DNA of 5,287 nt from an uncultured Bacteroidales bacterium (GTDB lineage Bacteria > Bacteroidota > Bacteroidia > Bacteroidales > Muribaculaceae). The position numbers and the translations under genes were made by a program. A model generated the notes under the pieces. It was not told where the DNA came from. It made no database searches and saw nothing but the letters and a program-made list of their open reading frames with translations. The stretch lies in the NCBI GenBank assembly GCA_947176515.1, contig CAMWQZ010000120.1, forward strand, positions 1 through 5,287, read 5' to 3'. This document shows positions 1 to 5,056 of the stretch, piece by piece (within the stretch, counting starts at the first letter, position 1; the number at the start of each line of letters is the position of its first letter).

Positions 1-233
1 ATGTAAGGATTTGCAAGGTCAGTAACCGTGTAGAATATATTATTTACTATTTGAGTACCGTCGACTGTTGCCTCAATGCGCAATTCGGTTTCGGTTGTGC
101 CAGGGCCTACAGTGGCATGATACAGGGTGTCAACTGAGTATTCGACGCCTTGTAATGTCCATGTCCCACGAGCAAGAGCAGGAATAGCAACGCTGCCCGT
201 CATAAGAGCAGAAAAAAGGAGTAATTTTCTCAT
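1..233 (-). CDS. Secreted protein N-terminus, probable phosphodiester glycosidase (NAGPA-like) family; partial
   Basis: The gene starts at the ATG at 233-231 and runs left off the window, leaving about 77 codons. The start is chosen because it opens a classic signal peptide: a basic MRK, a hydrophobic stretch to about residue 19, and an A-L-A signal peptidase I site near residues 20-22. The product is therefore probably exported to the periplasm or beyond. The mature part begins RGTWTLQGVEYSVDTLYHAT and continues with VGPGT (about residues 45-49) and a later YTVTDLANPY (about 67-76). From memory, this W..G..Y.VDTL...VGPGT...DLtNPY pattern resembles the N-terminal region of Bacteroidales phosphodiester glycosidase family proteins (NAGPA domain). 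The catalytic part lies outside the window, so the family call is tentative; the secreted nature is firmer. It lies downstream of the small membrane genes on the same strand, 124 bp away, and has its own promoter-like octamer. Confidence 0.6.
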   Translation of the reverse strand, partial: MRKLLLFSALMTGSVAIPALARGTWTLQGVEYSVDTLYHATVGPGTTETELRIEATVDGTQIVNNIFYTVTDLANPY

Positions 234-251
234 TATAAGGTTATAGTTATA

Positions 252-268
252 TTGCTATTACAAATTTA
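252..268. repeat. Left copy of a 17-bp near-repeat flanking the membrane cassette
   Basis: TTGCTATTACAAATTTA here matches TTCCTATTGCAAATTTA at 994-1010 in 15 of 17 positions, in direct orientation. Both contain the minus-strand TAAATTTG promoter octamer plus the nine following bases. Confidence 0.5.
261..268 (-). promoter_or_regulatory. Candidate -7 promoter element (TAAATTTG) for the secreted-protein gene
   Basis: Read on the minus strand this is TAAATTTG, an exact match to the Bacteroidota -7 consensus TAnnTTTG, about 27 bases upstream of the ATG at 233. No clear TTTG -33 box is visible at the expected distance upstream, so the assignment rests on the -7 element and its position. A second TTTG lies immediately upstream (AAAATTTG at 269-276). 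Confidence 0.45.
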
Positions 269-357
269 CAAATTTTTATTGAATACACGATAACCTATTT
301 TGCTGATAGTACAACCAATATCTCGGATTTACTATAATTAAGGTAATTTATTGTGGT

Positions 358-702
358 TTAAACATCAATAAACGTAGAATAAAACATCTTTAAACAATGG
401 TCATTATAAGCATTATCTGCTTTTATTCTCATAAGCCAATCGAATATTCCCCAATAATACACTAAACCGTAGACAATATAGCTACATATTGTATCTATCC
501 AGTAATCCCTATTAAATTTTTCCACTGTTATAGTCCTAATCAAAATAAAAGAAGATAGTATGATGGTAATCAGGAACGAATTTAATGAAGTCCAATTATA
601 CACGGTTCTTATCTGAAAAAACGAAAGAACTAACAAGAACACGTTTATAGCAATCATTATAATTCCTATTTTAGTGTAAACCAGGTGACTAATCTTAATC
701 AT
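358..702 (-). CDS. Small integral membrane protein of unknown function, 114 aa (second gene of the cassette)
   Basis: I do not recognise this protein. It is very hydrophobic, with three likely membrane helices at about residues 12-30, 42-58 and 70-86, and a more polar C-terminal tail (about 91-114) with Lys, Asp, Asn, His and one Cys. The ATG at 702-700 lies inside the end of the preceding gene: the shared ATGATTAA gives an 8-bp overlap, suggesting translational coupling. No Shine-Dalgarno sequence is visible. Short matches to the upstream gene product occur in the same order: IMIAI in helix 1 (residues 15-19) and YWI before helix 3 (67-69). Base composition is far poorer in G+C than rmuC or the helicase (16 of 60 bases in each of two lines counted). 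That argues for an accessory or acquired origin, but it also makes chance hydrophobic frames more likely, so confidence is moderate. Confidence 0.6.
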   Translation of the reverse strand: MIKISHLVYTKIGIIMIAINVFLLVLSFFQIRTVYNWTSLNSFLITIILSSFILIRTITVEKFNRDYWIDTICSYIVYGLVYYWGIFDWLMRIKADNAYNDHCLKMFYSTFIDV

Positions 703-973
703 AACACATAGTATATATGTAAACTATAAAAATAATCACAACCTTAATCCAATAAGTCATGCTTAATCGTTTTGTAATGAGAGTACTTGCTATTCCCCAT
801 ATACACGCTATAGCACCAGTGACAAGTAATATATCCGGAATTTCATATATGTGCATTATCCCAGGACAAAAATGATATTCATAAAAAAGCTGGCAATACC
901 ACAAAAGCAATAAAACGAATATCGCAATCATTATAGCCTTAATAATATTATTAACGTTAAATATCTTATTCAT
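695..973 (-). CDS. Small integral membrane protein of unknown function, 92 aa (first gene of the cassette)
   Basis: I do not recognise this protein. Three probable transmembrane helices lie at about residues 11-30, 48-65 and 74-90, with a short loop containing EYHFCPG (residues 32-38). There are four cysteines (27, 36, 57, 90) and almost no acidic residues. There is no cleavable signal peptide; helix 1 would act as an anchor. The ATG at 973-971 is 30 bases downstream of a TAAATTTG promoter element and lacks a Shine-Dalgarno sequence, which is usual in Bacteroidota. Its stop codon falls inside the start of the next gene, giving an 8-bp overlap. Size, topology and the IMIAI and YWI matches suggest it may be a diverged paralogue of that neighbour. 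A toxin-immunity, defence-accessory or transport-subunit role cannot be told apart from sequence alone. Confidence 0.6.
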   Translation of the reverse strand: MNKIFNVNNIIKAIMIAIFVLLLLWYCQLFYEYHFCPGIMHIYEIPDILLVTGAIACIWGIASTLITKRLSMTYWIKVVIIFIVYIYTMCYD

Positions 974-993
974 TCAAATAATTATGATTAAGG

Positions 994-1010
994 TTCCTAT
1001 TGCAAATTTA
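994..1010. repeat. Right copy of the 17-bp near-repeat flanking the membrane cassette
   Basis: TTCCTATTGCAAATTTA, direct-orientation partner of the copy at 252-268, 742 bases away. It forms the promoter -7 and early transcribed region of the cassette's first gene. Confidence 0.5.
1003..1010 (-). promoter_or_regulatory. Candidate -7 promoter element (TAAATTTG) for the membrane-gene cassette
   Basis: The minus strand reads TAAATTTG, an exact TAnnTTTG match, 30 bases upstream of the ATG at 973. No good TTTG -33 element is visible about 20 bases further upstream (near 1031-1034 the strand reads GAAG). The spacer where RNA polymerase would sit contains the 14-bp palindrome at 1016-1029. Confidence 0.45.
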
Positions 1011-1015
1011 ATACT

Positions 1016-1029
1016 TATATAGCTATATA
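1016..1029. promoter_or_regulatory. Operator-like perfect palindrome in the divergent promoter region
   Basis: TATATAGCTATATA is a perfect 14-bp dyad. It lies just upstream of the minus-strand -7 element at 1003-1010 and 20 bases upstream of the putative rmuC -33 box. That position would suit a repressor site, but AT-rich DNA produces such dyads by chance, so the regulatory role is conjecture. Confidence 0.25.
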
Positions 1030-1048
1030 TCTTCATTTTTCGCTAAAA

Positions 1049-1082
1049 TTTGATATTGCTATCTATTCTTTTTGTAATTTTG
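1049..1082 (+). promoter_or_regulatory. Bacteroidota-type promoter for rmuC
   Basis: TTTG at 1049-1052 (-33-like) and TAATTTTG at 1075-1082 (exact TAnnTTTG, -7) are separated by 22 bases, close to the usual spacing. Transcription would start only a few bases before the ATG at 1102, giving a very short leader. There is no Shine-Dalgarno sequence between the promoter and the start. Confidence 0.55.
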
Positions 1083-1101
1083 TATTAAAACATAGTAAAA
1101 C

Positions 1102-2361
1102 ATGGATGTAGTTTTAATTTCAATATTGGGTTGCCTGGCTGTGGGAGCAATTTTGGCCTTTTTATCAATGGCTCGACGCAACTCTAATTTACATAAAGAA
1201 ACTGGTCGTTTGCGCGACGAGCTCAGACAAAGCGAGGAGCAACGCATCAGAGCTGAGGAGAGGCTAATGACTACAATGCAGCAGGCAGAGAAATCTGACA
1301 AAGCTTTGCGCGAAACTTTCGCAGCAATGGCAGCAGAGGCCATGCAACAAAATTCACAAACGCTCAATGCTCAAAACCGTATGCAAATTGCGGAACTGCT
1401 CGCACCGATGAAGGAGAATCTTGATAATTTCCGTCGGTCATATACTGACGCGTACTCAAAAGAAAGCGAGAAACGCGCAATGCTCGAACAGCAGTTGGGC
1501 GAGCTATTTAACCTCAACCGCACCATAGGTGAAGAAGCGCGACGGCTCGGTGATGCACTTAAAGGCAATACAAATGTGCAGGGGCAATGGGGAGAGATGG
1601 TACTTGAAAATATACTTGAACGATCCGGCCTTCTCCGCGGACAAGATTATTATGTGCAGAAAACTGTAGATGCATCTGATTCCAACGCCAGACCCGACAT
1701 AGTGATTGCCTGTCCTGGCGAACGCAATATTGTTGTTGACTCTAAGGTGTCTATGTCAGATTATATGCGTATGCTTGACGCCCATGACCGCCAGACCGTG
1801 AAAGCTGCCGGCGAAGCTCATGTTGCATCAGTGAGGAAACATGTTGGCGAATTGAAACGCAAGAATTATCAAGACTTACTAAGCGGACGAAACGCCGACT
1901 TCGTTATGATGTTTATACCAAGCGAAGGTGCTTATCTTGCCACAATGCAACTTGATAACACTCTGTGGCAAACTGCATTTGACAGCCGAGTCATAATCGT
2001 GTCACCGACTCATCTGGTTTCAGTAGTAAAACTCGTAGAAATGCTGTGGCGTCAGGAAAAACAAAATCGAAACGCGCTTGAGATTGCAGAGATGGGAGCA
2101 AAGATGCTTGACAAGTTGAATAACTTTGCCGGCGAGATGACCAAGATTAAGAACAACCTTGACTCAGCCCAACGGGCATTTGACTCAGCGATGATAAAGT
2201 TTGAAGGGCGCGGAGGCCTGAGAAGTCTGAGCGAGAACATGCGTGACAAAGGCGTCAAAAGTTCACGCGAGATGCCTCCGCGCATGACGTCAGCTATTCA
2301 GTCCGAAAATCTTTCAGCTGAGTCTGAAGACGCTGACGCGCAAAATAAATTCGGCTCTTGA
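1102..2361 (+). CDS. rmuC: DNA recombination protein RmuC
   Basis: RmuC-family protein of 419 aa, predicted to be a membrane-anchored nuclease-like factor. The family is known for limiting recombination at inverted repeats; its biochemical reaction is poorly defined. An N-terminal membrane helix (residues 3-23) is followed by a long charged, Gln/Glu/Arg-rich coiled coil (about 25-150) and the RmuC domain (about 150-370). Visible family motifs are QGQWGEM (160-166), RPD (197-199), DSK (213-215), FIPSE (271-275), SPTHL (301-305) and LWRQEKQNRNA (315-325). P198-D199 with D213-x-K215 fits the PD-(D/E)xK nuclease superfamily to which RmuC has been assigned. The ATG at 1102 is supported by the helix it opens and by the promoter just upstream. 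The last 45 or so residues are a polar, low-conservation tail, and the final 22 codons overlap the convergent sigma factor gene. No intrinsic terminator follows the stop. Confidence 0.95.
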   Translation: MDVVLISILGCLAVGAILAFLSMARRNSNLHKETGRLRDELRQSEEQRIRAEERLMTTMQQAEKSDKALRETFAAMAAEAMQQNSQTLNAQNRMQIAELLAPMKENLDNFRRSYTDAYSKESEKRAMLEQQLGELFNLNRTIGEEARRLGDALKGNTNVQGQWGEMVLENILERSGLLRGQDYYVQKTVDASDSNARPDIVIACPGERNIVVDSKVSMSDYMRMLDAHDRQTVKAAGEAHVASVRKHVGELKRKNYQDLLSGRNADFVMMFIPSEGAYLATMQLDNTLWQTAFDSRVIIVSPTHLVSVVKLVEMLWRQEKQNRNALEIAEMGAKMLDKLNNFAGEMTKIKNNLDSAQRAFDSAMIKFEGRGGLRSLSENMRDKGVKSSREMPPRMTSAIQSENLSAESEDADAQNKFGS

Positions 2362-2803
2362 CAGTGCCGAGTGGCAAACCTGTCTTCTCTGCGATTTCAG
2401 CGTATTTGTAGCCGCTGAGGTGCATAGAAAATGGTACACGATAGTCATCGGAAAAAGAATCTATGACACGATGAATTTCCTGGACTGCCATAGAACCGTC
2501 GGGAGTCTCATATCCTGAATCCTGAGGTAGGTTGAGGAGATATAAATCTTCGCTCGTATCGCTAACAGTCGACTTACGCGATGCCTTGCGATAATTGTTG
2601 ATAAACAAGTTGCGCATGATGGTGAATACCCATCCTTTAAAGTTCACATTATCAACATACTTTTCTTCGTTGTCGAGCACTTTAAGCGTAGTGTCCTGAA
2701 GCAAATCATAAGCATCATCACGATTTGATGTCAATGTGTAAGCAAAGTTGAGCATATTATTCTGAATCTCAAGGAGCTTTGCTTGGAAATTTTTAGATAC
2801 CAT
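2294..2803 (-). CDS. ECF-type RNA polymerase sigma factor (sigma-70 family), 169 aa
   Basis: A group 4 (ECF) sigma factor, which would direct RNA polymerase to a specific promoter set. Numbering from the chosen start, region 2 spans about residues 10-75, with DLLQDT at 33-38 (core binding) and FKGWVFTIMRNLFINNYRK at 55-73 (promoter -10 recognition and melting). A variable linker follows, then region 4 at about 119-160 with a helix-turn-helix around YAEIAEKTGLPLGTVKSRIY (-35 recognition). The frame stays open to a GTG at 2845, but the ATG at 2803 is preferred: it is the first ATG, it precedes the conserved part directly, and 169 aa is normal for the family. The extra 14 residues (NVNCISYNINLWT) look untranslated. 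No FecR-type or other anti-sigma gene is adjacent. Its last 22 codons, including part of the recognition helix, overlap the 3' end of rmuC. Confidence 0.93.
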   Translation of the reverse strand: MVSKNFQAKLLEIQNNMLNFAYTLTSNRDDAYDLLQDTTLKVLDNEEKYVDNVNFKGWVFTIMRNLFINNYRKASRKSTVSDTSEDLYLLNLPQDSGYETPDGSMAVQEIHRVIDSFSDDYRVPFSMHLSGYKYAEIAEKTGLPLGTVKSRIYFARQRLQTQLKDFRTE

Positions 2804-2869
2804 AGTCCATAGGTTAATATTATACGAGATACAATTAACATTCACTCACGCCTCAGAGTTGAATCTCCC

Positions 2870-2880
2870 GGCGAGACGCC
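2870..2880. repeat. Short inverted repeat GGCG-AGA-CGCC
   Basis: A 4-bp GC stem with a 3-base loop. On the plus strand it is followed directly by TTTTT (2881-2885), which resembles a small intrinsic terminator in that direction. It could stop plus-strand transcription coming from rmuC through the sigma gene, but the stem is short. Confidence 0.3.
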
Positions 2881-2890
2881 TTTTTCCGGC

Positions 2891-2904
2891 TGTCTATAAA
2901 GACA
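2891..2904. repeat. Short inverted repeat TGTCT-ATAA-AGACA
   Basis: A perfect 5-bp dyad with a 4-base loop in the sigma factor leader. It could be RNA structure, a protein-binding site or chance. Confidence 0.25.
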
Positions 2905-2920
2905 ACAATCACGAACCATA

Positions 2921-2935
2921 AATTCCCTCGGAATT
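2921..2935. repeat. Inverted repeat AATTCC-CTC-GGAATT
   Basis: A perfect 6-bp dyad with a 3-base loop, 38 bases past the helicase stop on the minus strand. No T-tract follows it on that strand (the sequence continues TATGG), so it is not a standard terminator. It may be a processing or 3'-stabilising hairpin. Confidence 0.3.
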
Positions 2936-2973
2936 ATGATTTAATAACAAGCTTTTGAGGTAATAAACGTATG

Positions 2974-4989
2974 TTAACCGCGTAGCTTTGCGGCGAGTTT
3001 ACGATGATGGCGAGCAGACTTAGCGTCCTCAACAGCATCATATATTTCGGCTAAGGTATCGTGAATTTCTGCAACATTGCCATTACGGCCAAGTGCCACC
3101 AGCAAGCGGTCGAGCGCATTGGAGTAGTCACCACACGAGAGGAAGAATCGCCCGAGCTCAAACGGCGCGCGATAATCGGACGGCTCGTCTTCAGTCAGCT
3201 TATCGAGCAAAGAGATAGCACTGTCGGCATCACTCAAAGACAATAGAGCCTGAGCTTTGCCGAGTGTCGCTGCAATATGACGCGGATAAATGTCAAGCGC
3301 CTTGTCATACTCTTTGACTGCTTTTTCGGGTTGCCATTTTTTTGTGCGTAGAGTTTCCGCCTTTTCGAAATAACCTTCGGCTATATCAAGGAGCTTTGCA
3401 TCCTGAATTGCATAATCTGCCAGGAGGTCGAGATAACGTTTATCGTATCCATCGACCAATGACTGGACCTTTCGGGCAAGCAAGCGTGATATAACAGGAT
3501 TTGCGATATCATTTCTGAAGCCAGTCGCCTGACATAACAATCTAACGGCAGCAGCATAGTCATTATTATCGAAAGCTTCAGAAGCAGCTCCATAGAGACT
3601 GTCGGCCTGAGCGGAATTGAGGGCGGCATCAAAAGCAGCTGTATCATTATATGTGCGACTGAACTGCTTGATGGTCGGGTTTACAAAGATATCTCGCTCA
3701 TTGACTGTGCTCCGAAGGCTTATACCGCCCAATGATGTGCAACGGCTCAGGGCCACATAGCTCTGGCCGCCAGTGAATGCTCCACGACCAACATCGACAT
3801 TGATACGGTTGAATGTAAGCCCCTGACTTTTATGGATGGTGAGCGCCCAGGCAAGTTTAAGAGGATATTGTCTGAAGGAGCCAATCACCTCTTCAATAAC
3901 GCGGTGGGTCGACTGTTCCCATTTATATAAAATGTTATCCCAACATTCACGCTCAACTGTATATACAGATCCGTTTTCAAGTTCGACTCGGATTTCGTCG
4001 TCGGTGGCCTCGACCACGCGTCCAAGTGTGCCGTTGACCCATCGACGCACAGGGCCTACGTCGTTTTTAACAAATACTACCTGAGCTCCTTCTTTAAGCG
4101 TCAGCTCGAGATCTGTAGGGAAAGAACTTTCAGGGAACTCGCCGGTGACTTCACCGAAATATTTGCGAGTTGGAGTCCTAAGCGCTTCGAGTCGCGATTC
4201 GTTAATATGGTCAACCATATCACGACGAGTGGCGATAGTCATCGAGAATGCCGAGTTATCATCGTCGATGCCTTTAGGGTCAAGTCGTGAATTGATAGCA
4301 AGCATATCGGCCTGTGTTGGAGCGCCGATGCGTATGCGGTCAAGCATCTCGACAAACGATTTGTCAGTTTGACGATAAACCTTAGTAAGCTCAACTGAAA
4401 CCAAATCCATCTCTTGGAACACACGCGCATTAAAGAAATAAGGCGTCGGATACCATCGGCGTAAAATCTCTTTCATATCCGGCGTGACGACAGGTTCAAG
4501 CTGAAAAATATCTCCGACGAGCAGCAACTGCTTACCGCCAAAGGGCTGACGGCGATTGCCAGTCGCAAAACGCAAAATCTTGTCGATAAAGTCAATAATG
4601 TCAGCTCGAACCATCGAAATTTCATCAATAATGATGAGCTCAAGATTCTTTATCAAGGTCATGCGCGGCTTGTTGAGCATCAAAAACGAAAATAATCTTT
4701 TCGGCGTAGCGAAGTCAGGGTCGTCGGGCATCAATGGCTTAAACGGCAAGTGGAAAAATGAGTGAAGAGTCTGACCTCCGACATTAACCGCTGCAATACC
4801 GGTTGGAGCAAGCACAACGAGTTTCTTGTCAGAGTGGTCAGTTATAAACCTAAGAAAAGTCGACTTACCTGTGCCGGCCTTTCCTGTAAGAAAAACCGAG
4901 CGGTTTGTCGAGGTAAGCAAGGTCATCACCTTATGGAACTCGGGATTCTCAAGATCAATACTGCCAGACGATGTTGGTTTATCACTCAT
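2974..4989 (-). CDS. PIF1-like SF1B DNA helicase with C-terminal TPR region, 671 aa
   Basis: An ATP-dependent helicase of the PIF1/RecD-like SF1B group, predicted to unwind DNA 5'-3'; PIF1 enzymes act on structured DNA and stalled forks. Motifs in order: Walker A GKAGTGKST (36-44), Ia APTGIAA (61-67), Walker B IIIDEISM (119-126), motif III GDIFQL (159-164), motif IV VYRQ (204-207), a beta-rich 2B/SH3-like insert with VRRWVNGTLG (314-323), motif V LTIHKSQG (383-390) and motif VI SYVALSRCTSL (410-420). All key residues appear intact. The helicase core ends near residue 440, about the full length of the compact Bacteroides Pif1. The remaining 230 residues are helical TPR-like repeats, clearest at 538-570 (EKAVKEYDKALDIYPR), 573-603 and 607-640, probably for protein contacts. 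The ATG at 4989 fits the N-terminus and has no Shine-Dalgarno sequence. It begins 15 bases after the terminator hairpin of the upstream gene. Confidence 0.93.
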   Translation of the reverse strand: MSDKPTSSGSIDLENPEFHKVMTLLTSTNRSVFLTGKAGTGKSTFLRFITDHSDKKLVVLAPTGIAAVNVGGQTLHSFFHLPFKPLMPDDPDFATPKRLFSFLMLNKPRMTLIKNLELIIIDEISMVRADIIDFIDKILRFATGNRRQPFGGKQLLLVGDIFQLEPVVTPDMKEILRRWYPTPYFFNARVFQEMDLVSVELTKVYRQTDKSFVEMLDRIRIGAPTQADMLAINSRLDPKGIDDDNSAFSMTIATRRDMVDHINESRLEALRTPTRKYFGEVTGEFPESSFPTDLELTLKEGAQVVFVKNDVGPVRRWVNGTLGRVVEATDDEIRVELENGSVYTVERECWDNILYKWEQSTHRVIEEVIGSFRQYPLKLAWALTIHKSQGLTFNRINVDVGRGAFTGGQSYVALSRCTSLGGISLRSTVNERDIFVNPTIKQFSRTYNDTAAFDAALNSAQADSLYGAASEAFDNNDYAAAVRLLCQATGFRNDIANPVISRLLARKVQSLVDGYDKRYLDLLADYAIQDAKLLDIAEGYFEKAETLRTKKWQPEKAVKEYDKALDIYPRHIAATLGKAQALLSLSDADSAISLLDKLTEDEPSDYRAPFELGRFFLSCGDYSNALDRLLVALGRNGNVAEIHDTLAEIYDAVEDAKSARHHRKLAAKLRG

Positions 4990-5000
4990 TTTATAATAAT

Positions 5001-5033
5001 AAAAGCCGAAAAAGCCACCCTGACTTTTCCGGC
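5001..5033 (-). terminator. Intrinsic terminator of the OmpP1/FadL-family gene
   Basis: On the minus strand GCCGGAAAAG (5033-5024) pairs with CTTTTTCGGC (5014-5005) as a 10-bp stem with one G-U pair and a 9-base loop, followed by TTTT (5004-5001). It begins 23 bases past the stop codon at 5057. The plus strand has no T-tract after the stem, so it acts in the minus direction. Confidence 0.8.
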
Positions 5034-5035
5034 CA

Positions 5036-5043
5036 TAAAGTTA
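5036..5043 (-). promoter_or_regulatory. Possible -7 element (TAACTTTA) for the helicase gene
   Basis: The minus strand reads TAACTTTA, seven of eight defined or free positions of TAnnTTTG. It lies between the stop of the outer-membrane gene and the terminator hairpin. If used, transcription would start at or in the hairpin, placing it in the helicase 5' leader. No -33 TTTG is visible, so this is weak. Confidence 0.25.
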
Positions 5044-5056
5044 CGAAAAAATATGT

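Larger units (their letters stand above)
234..357. other. Intergenic spacer between the membrane-gene cassette and the secreted-protein gene
   Basis: This 124-bp AT-rich spacer lies between two minus-strand genes. Apart from the promoter-like octamer at 261-268 it shows no convincing reading frame. No GC-rich hairpin with a T-tract follows the stop at 358, so read-through from the membrane-gene pair into the secreted-protein gene cannot be excluded. Confidence 0.5.
2804..2973 (-). other. Leader/intergenic region between the helicase and sigma factor genes
   Basis: This 170-bp region between two minus-strand genes holds three small inverted repeats: 2870-2880, 2891-2904 and 2921-2935. I found no TAnnTTTG element in it. 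The sigma factor gene may therefore be transcribed from an unrecognised promoter, such as the AT-rich TATAAT-like stretch near 2817-2824, or by read-through from the helicase gene. No convincing terminator with a T-tract on the minus strand separates the two genes. Confidence 0.45.

Noticed and set aside
1059..1367. Minus-strand open frame of 102 codons at the start of rmuC
   Set aside because: It lies mostly antisense to the RmuC coiled coil, is rich in Ser, Cys and Ala with no domain pattern, and crosses the rmuC promoter.
2285..2292. TGACGTCA palindrome near the end of rmuC
   Set aside because: An 8-bp dyad inside a coding region is expected by chance, and it has no T-tract or other context.
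2804..2845. Extension of the sigma factor to the GTG at 2845 (183 aa)
   Set aside because: The added 14 residues look unlike the family N-terminus, the codon is GTG, and the ATG at 2803 directly precedes the conserved region with a normal family length.
2842..2919. 25-codon minus-strand frame (MVRDCCLYRQPEK...) ahead of the sigma factor gene
   Set aside because: Too short, with no ribosome binding site and no recognisable pattern to call it a gene; mentioned only in the leader finding.
3836..4372. Plus-strand frames of 75-82 codons inside the helicase gene
   Set aside because: They are antisense to motif-bearing helicase sequence and have Ser/Arg-rich composition typical of shadow frames.
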